Source of the DNA: Chryseobacterium tructae
Lineage (GTDB): Bacteria > Bacteroidota > Bacteroidia > Flavobacteriales > Weeksellaceae
Reading direction: 5' to 3'
Assembly (NCBI RefSeq): GCF_030409875.1
Contig: NZ_JAUFQR010000001.1
Location: 930,001-994,000, forward strand
DNA: 64,000 nt
A program made the translations under genes and the position numbers. Shown in pieces: positions 27,598 to 34,063 of the stretch. Each line of letters opens with the position of its first letter. Positions within the stretch are counted from its first letter, which is position 1. The notes under the pieces were generated by a model, which was not told the DNA's origin, ran no database searches, and was given only the letters and a program-made list of their open reading frames with translations.

Positions 27598-28071
27598 TTA
27601 GTCGTGTGGAGTTTTTGTCCTATTAGAGTTTTCAAAAGGTGAGAATTCCATGAAATAGGAGTGCTCATCCTCGCTTACCGTTTTGAACCCTAGACTTAGG
27701 TAAAGATTTTGTGCCTTATTGGTTTTCAATACACTTAAAGAAGCCGTTTTTCCTGTTGCAGAGGCTTCTTCCAGAATATCGGACAGGATCATTCTCCCTA
27801 ATCCTTTCCCTTGTTGGCTGGGATCAATCTGAAGCTGGAGGATATCGATATTTGTATCGGCTTTGTCTATTTTTAAAAGCCCAATGGGCTGATGATCCAG
27901 GGAAATAATATAAGCCTTGTCAAATTGATAAAGAATCCGTTGAAGAGTTGTTTCCCGATCTGTAGGAAGATTAGATTCTGCATAATGTGGAACCATAGTC
28001 TTTGTCCTAAGATCAAGAAGGTAGTCAAGATCGTTTTCTGTAGCTTGTTGGTAGATAAGTGGAGTTTTCAT
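27598..28071 (-). CDS. GNAT family N-acetyltransferase
   Basis: A 157-residue acetyl-CoA-dependent acyltransferase of the GNAT fold. The acetyl-CoA motif A is 'QLQIDPSQQGKGLGRMIL' (about 81-98; Q/R-x-x-G-x-G/A as QGKGLG), followed by 'ASLSVLKTNKAQNLYLSLGFKTV', motif B with the typical N-x-x-A-x-x-L-Y-x-x-x-G-F. It begins with 'QQATENDLDYLLDLR'. The acceptor substrate is unknown. It is convergent with the Ter module and stands apart from the hypothetical genes upstream. Confidence 0.88.
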   Translation of the reverse strand: MKTPLIYQQATENDLDYLLDLRTKTMVPHYAESNLPTDRETTLQRILYQFDKAYIISLDHQPIGLLKIDKADTNIDILQLQIDPSQQGKGLGRMILSDILEEASATGKTASLSVLKTNKAQNLYLSLGFKTVSEDEHSYFMEFSPFENSNRTKTPHD

Positions 28072-28122
28072 AAGTTTTTGAATTCGAATTTCAGGCCATA
28101 CTTTTCCTGTTGAAGAAAAGAA

Positions 28123-28827
28123 TTAATCAATATCTATAATGCTAATCCTAGGATTTTTTTGTACATCAATCATTGATTTTATTTTAATAGCTTGTTTTAA
28201 AAAAGTAGAAGCATGATACACAGCCTGAATAAAATCTTGTCTGTCATCAGGAAAAAATACATTGACAAGAAATTTTATTTCATCTTCAATAGCTTCAGAT
28301 AAAAGAAGATTGTGCTGGTTTTCTAATCGAACTGTTTCTATAATGACCTCTTCTTCTCTGGTTAATTCATCGTCACCATCATAATCATACAATTTGCTTG
28401 CAACAATTCTTTGGGTTACCAGAATTAGAAAATCATTGAAATGTAAAAAGTCTTCTGACTGGATATTGACACTGAAATATTTTCCTCTTATTCCAGCAAT
28501 AGGAAAGTAATCAATATAATTTCCATAAAGATAGGTATAGGCCTTTCCAGCTTTTGTTGTATTAATTTCGTAAACTAAGGTAATGCCTAAATAATCATAT
28601 AAGGTTTTAAGATATTCTTTTCTTGCTTCTAAAGTATCATGAGCGAATAAAGGATGTATTTGACTTCTAAAAAAATGAGTGATTTCGTACAGATCATTAG
28701 GATGCATCATGTTAATGTCATTCTTGATACATTCCAGAATCCTGTTGAAAGTTATGTTGCCATTTTCTTTATTCTCAATCTGGGTTTTTAAATGTTTGGG
28801 TATTGTAAATTCTGTACTGAAGATCAT
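28123..28827 (-). CDS. Hypothetical protein, member of a local paralogous family (copy 1)
   Basis: A 234-residue cytoplasmic protein, rich in acidic and aromatic residues, with no recognised domain. It is clearly related to the next gene upstream (29044-29727 region): shared segments are 'ILECIKNDINMMHPNDLYEITHFFRSQI', 'YTYLYGNYIDYFPIAGIRG', 'SEDFLHFNDFLILVTQRIVASKLYD' and the C-terminal 'KNPRISIIDID'. A more distant relative lies at 38226. Such clusters often mark immunity-type or strain-variable families, but no function can be assigned. Confidence 0.7.
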   Translation of the reverse strand: MIFSTEFTIPKHLKTQIENKENGNITFNRILECIKNDINMMHPNDLYEITHFFRSQIHPLFAHDTLEARKEYLKTLYDYLGITLVYEINTTKAGKAYTYLYGNYIDYFPIAGIRGKYFSVNIQSEDFLHFNDFLILVTQRIVASKLYDYDGDDELTREEEVIIETVRLENQHNLLLSEAIEDEIKFLVNVFFPDDRQDFIQAVYHASTFLKQAIKIKSMIDVQKNPRISIIDID

Positions 28828-28950
28828 TATAAAGATTCTCGGCTGCTTTTTACACGGTTAAACATATAGATCGAAATATTTCTTTTTCATACATCAGTTT
28901 ACTATAGGGTTAATTTCTGATTTTTTTATAATAATTTCGATTTGAGAATA

Positions 28951-29727
28951 TTAATAAGCATCTACAATAATAATTCTTGGATTTTTTTCAATATCAATCC
29001 TGTTTTTTTCATTTCTATAGATGTGCTTAGAAAATCATAAGCATTATAAATAGTTTTGGGAATAAGGTCCATTATGATCATCTGCGGACATTTCTATAAG
29101 GAATTTTAGCTCATCCGCAATGATTTCAGACAGATGAGAATTGCCTTGATTTTCAATGGTAATAACATCAACAATTTTTTCCTCTTCTTCAGTCAGTTGA
29201 TAATCATAATCATCATTAAGTTTACTTTCCAGAATTCTTTTCATAACGAGAATTACATAATCATTAAAGTGCAGAAAATTTTCAGAAGTTATATTAGCAC
29301 CACCATCATCCCCTTTTATTTCATCAAGAGGGTAATACTCTGTATAATTTCCATATTGAAATATATAAGCCGCACAGACTGTTTTGCTGGGAAGCTTAAA
29401 AAGTTCAACAATTCCGTAATAATTATATAAGTTTTCAATCTGCTCCATTAATATGTTCCAGCTTTGCTGTTTAGGAAGCGCATAGATCTGACTACTCAAA
29501 AACAGAGTGATCTCAAATAAATCATCAGGCGTAAGAAAATTTGCGTCGTTTCTGACAGTTTCCAGAATATTGTCGAAATTCATATTATCGTCATTGAATT
29601 CCTTTTTCCTGTCTTCAAAGAATTTTTTAAATGTTCCGGTATGATATACTTTGTTTTGTAAATCTTTATAGAGATTGGCAGAGGCTATTGTCTTATCAAT
29701 CATATAAACTGAAGTATGTCTTGCCAT
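28951..29727 (-). pseudogene. Hypothetical paralogue (copy 2), frameshifted C terminus
   Basis: The frame 29727-29044 encodes 227 residues aligning with copy 1 ('ILETVRNDANFLTPDDLFEITLFLSSQI', 'YIFQYGNYTEYYPLDEIKG', 'SENFLHFNDYVILVMKRILESKLND'). After 'SADDHN' it runs out, but homology to the copy 1 tail continues in other frames: removing one G near 29073 gives LIPKTIYNAYDFLSTSIEMKK, and adding one A to the A7 near 28997 gives NRIDIEKNPRIIIVDAY, stopping at 28951. Two small indels therefore separate it from an intact gene; real decay and sequencing error are both possible. Unknown function. Confidence 0.6.
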
Positions 29728-29776
29728 GGATTAGTTTTAGATATATTGGAAATTTCTTTGCGGTCTGCTGCTTTAT

Positions 29777-30388
29777 TTAATCAAATGTAATACTTCTTTG
29801 CTGAAGATAGGTATCATCAATACTTTCTTTTTCAAGGAGATCCGGATACATAGTAATTTTTATACACTCTTCATCAGGATAAAGACCACCTAAAAATAAT
29901 TCATTTCCTACTATTTTTACCTGGATGGTAAGAGCATTGATAAGAATCTCTTCACCCTTTAAAGTTTTAATATTAAAAATAAACAACCTCTGATAGTGGG
30001 TGTCTTTATATTTAATGATTAAATAATTTTCATAGAAATACAAAAGGCCATCACGAAATATTGGTTGTTCCAATGTAGTAATGGGTGGTCTCCAAGTAAT
30101 GATCTTCTTTTCCTTCAATCTGATGTGAACCTCTTCTTTTCCCGCTTGGTTCCATTGCCACCATGCAATAATTCCATCACTGTTGATAGTCGTCTGATGC
30201 GGTGATACCGAATTTTCCGTACCTGAATGATCTGTCCAGACAATTCTGTGCTCACTGAGCTCCGTTTTAATATTGTCAGTGAACAATTCTTCATCAATCA
30301 GGGTAAGGATTTCGGCCTGCGTCATTGCTTTTTGTTTCTGGAGACGAAGATATTGATTTAATTGGATTTGGAAACAAAAATTGACCAT
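29777..30388 (-). CDS. Hypothetical protein
   Basis: A protein of up to 203 residues with no recognised domain. Tryptophan-rich beta-strand patterns ('DGIIAWWQWNQAGKEEVHIRLKEKKIITWRPP', 'DGLLYFYENYLIIKYKDTHYQRLFIFNIKT') suggest a beta-propeller-like or WG/PQQ-like fold, which is inference. The first ATG is at 30388; an internal ATG at 30325 (MTQAEILTLIDEELFTDN) looks more like a natural N terminus. It is same-strand with, and 49 bases before, the paralogous hypothetical genes, and may belong to the same group. Confidence 0.6.
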   Translation of the reverse strand: MVNFCFQIQLNQYLRLQKQKAMTQAEILTLIDEELFTDNIKTELSEHRIVWTDHSGTENSVSPHQTTINSDGIIAWWQWNQAGKEEVHIRLKEKKIITWRPPITTLEQPIFRDGLLYFYENYLIIKYKDTHYQRLFIFNIKTLKGEEILINALTIQVKIVGNELFLGGLYPDEECIKITMYPDLLEKESIDDTYLQQRSITFD

Positions 30389-30442
30389 AGGTAGGAAAGG
30401 AATGCCGGAAATTGTATATTATTCCAGCACTCAATCCTTATT

Positions 30443-31642
30443 TTAGACCAGTTCAAAAAAGTTTCTTCTGCCGATCTTTATTTTAGTTTCTTTTATAAGT
30501 TTAAATTCTTCATCAGGGTTCATCATTTTTATCGTATTGATTTGAACTCCGCCACTTTCGATCAATCTTCGGACTGCCGATTTGCTGAGGTCATTCTTTA
30601 ACTGGTGACAAAGTTCAAGGATCGTTGTTTTCATCTGCTGGTGATTTAGCGTATTGATAGAAATAGGTTCAAAGCTTTTTTCTTCAAAGTTTTTATTCTG
30701 AAACTGATTATTGAAGAACTGTTCTGCATTTTCAGCAGCTTCACTATCATGGTATTGATTGATAATATTTTTGGCCACGATTTTTTTGATGTTCATCGGA
30801 TTTTCACCATTTTCCATTTTTGATTTTAAACTGTTTTTTTCGTTCATTGAAAAATCAGTGGTAAGATCAATGAATTCTTCAATTAATGTATCCGGAATAG
30901 ACATGGTTTTTCCAAACATTTCATTCGGTTCATCAGTCAGTCCGATGATATTGTTTAAAGATTTGCTCATTTTTTCCTTTCCATCAAGACCTTTCAGCAA
31001 AGGCATGCACATGACGATTTGAGCAGGCATCTGATGAACTTCCTGTAGCTGTCTTCCCATAGTACAGTTGAAAAGCTGATCAGTTCCTCCCATTTCAATA
31101 TCACATTCAATTTTCACGGAGTCAAAACCCTGAAGAATAGGATATACCAGTTCATGCATAGCGATAGGGATATTTTCTGTAAACCTTTTATTAAAATCAT
31201 TTCTATGCATCAGTTGAGCTACAGTAACATTGGATAAAAGCTGAATAATTTCAGAAAAATGTAAGGCATCCAACCAATCTGAATTGAAAACAATTTTTGT
31301 TTTTTCAACATCGATGATTTTGGATAACTGATTGATATAAGTCTGTGCATTATGTTGAACATCCTCAGCACTTAATGGTTTCCTAGCTTTGTTTTTTCCT
31401 GTGGGATCGCCAATTCTTGCGGTAAAGCTCCCCACTACAATAATGATCTGGTGTCCAAGATCCTGAAACTGTTTTAACTTTTTAAGAACCACTGCATGTC
31501 CCAAATGTAAATCAGGAGCAGTAGGATCAAAGCCCAGTTTAATAGAAAGTTTCCTGTTTTCTTCTTTAGCTTGTTTTAATTTCTCTTCCAGTCCGTTTTC
31601 CGGCAGGATAATAGAGACATTTTCTTGTAATGTACGAATCAT
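30443..31642 (-). CDS. tyrS: Tyrosyl-tRNA synthetase
   Basis: Class I aminoacyl-tRNA synthetase of 399 residues that charges tRNA-Tyr. The HIGH motif is H46-L-G-H49 in 'FDPTAPDLHLGHAVVL', followed by 'VGSFTARIGDPTGKNKARKPL', and the KMSKS loop appears as 'GKEKMSKSLNN' at about 226-236. A C-terminal S4-like domain ('SKSAVRRLIESGGVQINTIKM') binds the tRNA. Upstream sit a Tyr-containing short frame and a strong intrinsic terminator, so expression is likely controlled by attenuation (see the leader entries). Confidence 0.96.
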   Translation of the reverse strand: MIRTLQENVSIILPENGLEEKLKQAKEENRKLSIKLGFDPTAPDLHLGHAVVLKKLKQFQDLGHQIIIVVGSFTARIGDPTGKNKARKPLSAEDVQHNAQTYINQLSKIIDVEKTKIVFNSDWLDALHFSEIIQLLSNVTVAQLMHRNDFNKRFTENIPIAMHELVYPILQGFDSVKIECDIEMGGTDQLFNCTMGRQLQEVHQMPAQIVMCMPLLKGLDGKEKMSKSLNNIIGLTDEPNEMFGKTMSIPDTLIEEFIDLTTDFSMNEKNSLKSKMENGENPMNIKKIVAKNIINQYHDSEAAENAEQFFNNQFQNKNFEEKSFEPISINTLNHQQMKTTILELCHQLKNDLSKSAVRRLIESGGVQINTIKMMNPDEEFKLIKETKIKIGRRNFFELV

Positions 31643-31661
31643 GTTGTAAAGTTTTTGAATG

Positions 31662-31690
31662 AAAAAAGCCCGGACAATGCTGTCCGGGCT
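31662..31690 (-). terminator. Attenuator terminator upstream of tyrS
   Basis: AGCCCGGACA (31667-31676) pairs perfectly with TGTCCGGGCT (31681-31690) around a four-base loop; the minus strand then has T6 (31667-31662). It lies between the leader frame and the tyrS ATG, only about 19 bases before tyrS, so readthrough must be controlled for the gene to be expressed. Confidence 0.85.
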
Positions 31691-31715
31691 CTATATGTTA
31701 ATTGAGATTATTTAA

Positions 31716-31811
31716 TTAGAATACAGATATAGAAAGTCTTCCCGAACGATAATTCGGAGCGTAATATTCACTGAAGAATGGAAGACGCAATATGCTGTTT
31801 AAATGTTTCAT
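31716..31811 (-). CDS. Putative tyrS leader peptide (31 residues)
   Basis: A short frame starting ATG at 31811: MKHLNSILRLPFF followed by SEYYAPNYRSGRLSISVF. Tyrosine codons occur as an adjacent pair (TAT TAC) and once more four codons later (TAT), three in 31 codons. A promoter-like TTG-20-TATATTTA ends just before the ATG, so transcription begins close to translation. The coding region contains a perfect inverted repeat, GGAAGAC (31780-31786) and GTCTTCC (31736-31742), that encloses the tyrosine codons. Ribosome stalling for lack of Tyr-tRNA would open this stem and could prevent the downstream terminator. A small functional protein is the alternative. Confidence 0.6.
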   Translation of the reverse strand: MKHLNSILRLPFFSEYYAPNYRSGRLSISVF

Positions 31812-32033
31812 TGATATTGTAAATATAACAGGATTTTTCCTGAAGTTCCAATATTTAAACCATTAAGATGTAGTGTAGTGGTTATAACAAGATTTGTTTT
31901 TTAAAGAAAAAACTTAACCATTTACGTATCTTAATGGTCTAAAATAATGGTTCAAAACAATTTTACTTGTCATTTCTTAAGCTAATTCTGTGCCACAAAT
32001 CTTTTAAAAGACGCTTATATGTTTTTTATCATG

Positions 32034-32519
32034 TTATAAACTTTTTTCCATTTTATAATTGGTAAGATCAACCCCTTTTACATTCACAATTTGTTTCTGA
32101 ATGACCTTAAAATTCAGCCTTTCAAAAAAATATTTTGCTGTTTTGCTGACATCTGCGGTCAGGAATTTTTGCTGTTGTTGTAAAGCTTTTTTTTCGATCA
32201 GTTGATAAAGTTGTGAAGCAATTCCTTGGTGTTGATAATCTTTGTGAACAAATAATAGATCAATATAATTTCCCTGATCAAGAGTGCAGAAACCGACCAT
32301 TTTATTTTCAATTTCAGCGATCAGAATATACTGTTCCTTCATCACATTCAGCCATCTTTCTCTATTCTCGGCACCGGATTTCCAGGCTTCAAGCTGATAG
32401 GGAGTGTAATCGTCCTTACAAACCGTTGTAATCGTATCCTGAAAAAGAAGAAGCATTTCCGGAAGGTCTTGTTTCCTTCCTTCTCGTATGGTTAGGCTAT
32501 TGGATATATCGTTGTTCAT
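32034..32519 (-). CDS. GNAT family N-acetyltransferase
   Basis: A 161-residue GNAT protein. The acetyl-CoA-binding motif is 'YIDLLFVHKDYQHQGIASQLYQ' (Q-H-Q-G-I-A) near residue 88-109, with 'DVSKTAKYFFERLNFKVIQKQ' downstream. The N terminus 'IREGRKQDLPEMLLLFQDTI' and 'YTPYQLEAWK' are typical of this subgroup found in many Bacteroidetes. Acceptor unknown. Its start overlaps the end of the upstream TetR gene by 23 bases, so both are translated from one message and the regulator probably controls it. Confidence 0.88.
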   Translation of the reverse strand: MNNDISNSLTIREGRKQDLPEMLLLFQDTITTVCKDDYTPYQLEAWKSGAENRERWLNVMKEQYILIAEIENKMVGFCTLDQGNYIDLLFVHKDYQHQGIASQLYQLIEKKALQQQQKFLTADVSKTAKYFFERLNFKVIQKQIVNVKGVDLTNYKMEKSL

Positions 32520-33117
32520 AAAGTTTTTGTTGTTCTTTATTGAGCAAAGGGTAGAAAATATTCATCAGCAAGAGAGTGTAAGACTGAATAGCTGCCTTTT
32601 TATTAAGTTTTGAAATCAGTCTGTTGTGGGTAAGCCAGTTATCTGCAATGATGAAAATCTGTTCAGTAAGGCTGTTGATAATAAAATGAGGAATATCTTT
32701 TTTTAAAATATTATTCTTTTGAAGATCAAGAAAGATCAGTTGAAATTCTTCTCTTCTGCTGAAGTTGATGCCTTCATATTGTGTTTCAACCTCCGGAATT
32801 TTTTTTAAAACATCTACAAGGTTGATGAAAATGAATCGATAATGATAAAAGATCTCACAGGTAGAAAATGTTAAGATATAAAGATCTTCCAGCGTTTTGT
32901 TTTCTTTAGCCTTCGTTTTGTTCAGCAGTTCATCCATTTTCAAGGTAAGGTCTGTAAACAGTATTTTGATAATATCTTCAGAATGTTTGAAATGGTAATG
33001 AAGATTTCCAGGACTGATGGAAAGTTCAGCTGCAATATGCCTGGTGGTAATATTGTTGTAACCCTTTTCATTAAAGAGTTCCAATGCCTTGGCCAAAATT
33101 TTTTCCTTCGTGCTCAT
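32497..33117 (-). CDS. TetR/AcrR family transcriptional regulator
   Basis: A 206-residue repressor with N-terminal helix-turn-helix 'GYNNITTRHIAAELSISPGNLHYHFKHSEDIIKILF' (about 19-54) and a ligand-binding C-terminal domain rich in aromatic residues. Divergent to a small operon at 33219. Between them lies a perfect 26-bp palindrome at 33163-33188, an excellent candidate for its operator, which overlaps the promoter regions of both transcripts. It is transcribed together with the GNAT gene downstream. Ligand unknown. Confidence 0.9.
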   Translation of the reverse strand: MSTKEKILAKALELFNEKGYNNITTRHIAAELSISPGNLHYHFKHSEDIIKILFTDLTLKMDELLNKTKAKENKTLEDLYILTFSTCEIFYHYRFIFINLVDVLKKIPEVETQYEGINFSRREEFQLIFLDLQKNNILKKDIPHFIINSLTEQIFIIADNWLTHNRLISKLNKKAAIQSYTLLLMNIFYPLLNKEQQKLYEQRYIQ

Positions 33118-33162
33118 CTTTCAAAGATAGGAATAATCATGTTGGGTATAAATCATATTTTT

Positions 33163-33188
33163 CAAATTAGAACATTTGTTCTAATTTG
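33163..33188. promoter_or_regulatory. Palindromic TetR operator
   Basis: CAAATTAGAACA, spacer TT, TGTTCTAATTTG: a perfect 12+2+12 inverted repeat centred between the divergent TetR gene and the 33219 transcript. Confidence 0.75.
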
Positions 33189-33190
33189 AG

Positions 33191-33198
33191 TATATTTG
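33191..33198 (+). promoter_or_regulatory. -7 box beside the TetR operator
   Basis: TATATTTG, two bases after the palindrome. Its -33 region lies inside the operator, so bound repressor would block RNA polymerase. Confidence 0.5.
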
Positions 33199-33218
33199 TT
33201 CTATCAAATCTTATCACA

Positions 33219-33353
33219 ATGGAAGGAAAACAAAAGTTTGATTATGAGGCTGCTGGAAACGGTGGAAAGAAAAATGAAACCGATATCCAGGATATAATGG
33301 CAAAAGTGCTGCAGGTCATTATCGGATGTATTATGGCAGTGCTGCACATGTAA
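33219..33353 (+). CDS. Small protein coupled to the downstream membrane gene
   Basis: A 44-residue frame starting MEGKQKFDYEAAGNGGKKNE and ending in a hydrophobic 'IMAKVLQVIIGCIMAVLHM', possibly one membrane segment. Its stop overlaps the next start as TAATG (33351-33355), a typical coupling signal, and it directly follows the TetR-controlled promoter. No homologue is recognised. It could also be a short leader frame that only serves to deliver ribosomes to the next gene. Confidence 0.45.
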   Translation: MEGKQKFDYEAAGNGGKKNETDIQDIMAKVLQVIIGCIMAVLHM

Positions 33354-33739
33354 TGAAAAAAAGGATTTCATATTGGTTTTTGCTGGGACTAGCTGCCTGG
33401 ATACTTATTATTCAGCTCAGAAAGAATGGTATATTTATTCCTTTTATCAATAATCATTTTACTGATTTTATTACCGTTCCGATGTACTGTTACTTGATAG
33501 AATATATCATGAATTCTCTATTGGGGTTTCGTTGGAAACCGGATTTTAAATTTGTAATGACTTCAATTTTATATCTGTCTTTTTTGTTTGAAATGCTTTG
33601 TCCGAAACTGTCTCCTTTATTTACCGGAGATATTTTTGACGTACTGGCTTATTTTCTTGGCGGAATGTTGTATTACTTTTTCAAGATCAAATCATTTTCT
33701 GTTTTTAAAAAAGAATGGAGTAAACTTGATCAATATTAA
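33353..33739 (+). CDS. Small membrane protein (VanZ/DUF2809-like)
   Basis: A 128-residue protein with about four hydrophobic segments ('ISYWFLLGLAAWILIIQL', 'DFITVPMYCYLIEYIMNSLLG', 'FVMTSILYLSFLFEML', 'DVLAYFLGGMLYYFF'). The ending, with an acidic residue before a Gly-Gly membrane helix, resembles VanZ or DUF2809-type proteins. Function unknown. ATG 33353 overlaps the preceding stop codon. TetR control is implied by the palindrome upstream. No catalytic motif is seen. Confidence 0.6.
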   Translation: MKKRISYWFLLGLAAWILIIQLRKNGIFIPFINNHFTDFITVPMYCYLIEYIMNSLLGFRWKPDFKFVMTSILYLSFLFEMLCPKLSPLFTGDIFDVLAYFLGGMLYYFFKIKSFSVFKKEWSKLDQY

Positions 33740-33816
33740 AAGTTACGGAGAAGGGATCTTTAAATTTGATGCAAAGTTTTATTTAAAATGTGTATTATTT
33801 TAAGAGAGCTAAGATG

Positions 33817-33910
33817 AAATCGATTACCAATCGATTTTGATGAAGCGAATAGATATAATTGCTTCATCGAATCAACTCTGTTGATTCGATCCTTTGCTGT
33901 CTAAAAGGAT
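33817..33910. repeat. Four back-to-back inverted repeats
   Basis: Four perfect hairpins abut one another: AAATCGATT-acc-AATCGATTT (33817-33837); GATGAAGC and GCTTCATC around 14 bases (33839-33868); CGAATCAAC-tct-GTTGATTCG (33868-33888); ATCCTTT and AAAGGAT around 8 bases (33889-33910). No long T run follows. The element lies between a plus-strand gene end and the terminator of a minus-strand gene. Confidence 0.7.
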
Positions 33911-33970
33911 GAGGTAAGAAAATAAAATCTTTGTGTTAAAAAAAATAGAATACACTTCATTTACTATCAT

Positions 33971-34013
33971 AAAAAAGACCGGCAGAACTTTATTATAAAA
34001 AGAACTGCCGGTC
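33971..34013 (-). terminator. Terminator of the TonB receptor gene
   Basis: GACCGGCAG (33977-33985) pairs with CTGCCGGTC (34005-34013); the minus strand then runs into T6. Confidence 0.8.
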
Positions 34014-34063
34014 GGGGGTTATTGTTTTTATCCTGTTTTTTTTTAAAAAGAAAAGGTGTGGTT

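Noticed and set aside
30443..31642. A T-box riboswitch upstream of tyrS
   Set aside because: No T-box consensus is seen, and T-boxes are characteristic of Firmicutes and Actinobacteria; a leader-peptide attenuator fits the sequence better.
33590..33803. A 71-codon plus-strand frame overlapping the small membrane-protein gene
   Set aside because: It shares bases with the better-supported frame starting at 33353 and lacks a start signal of its own.
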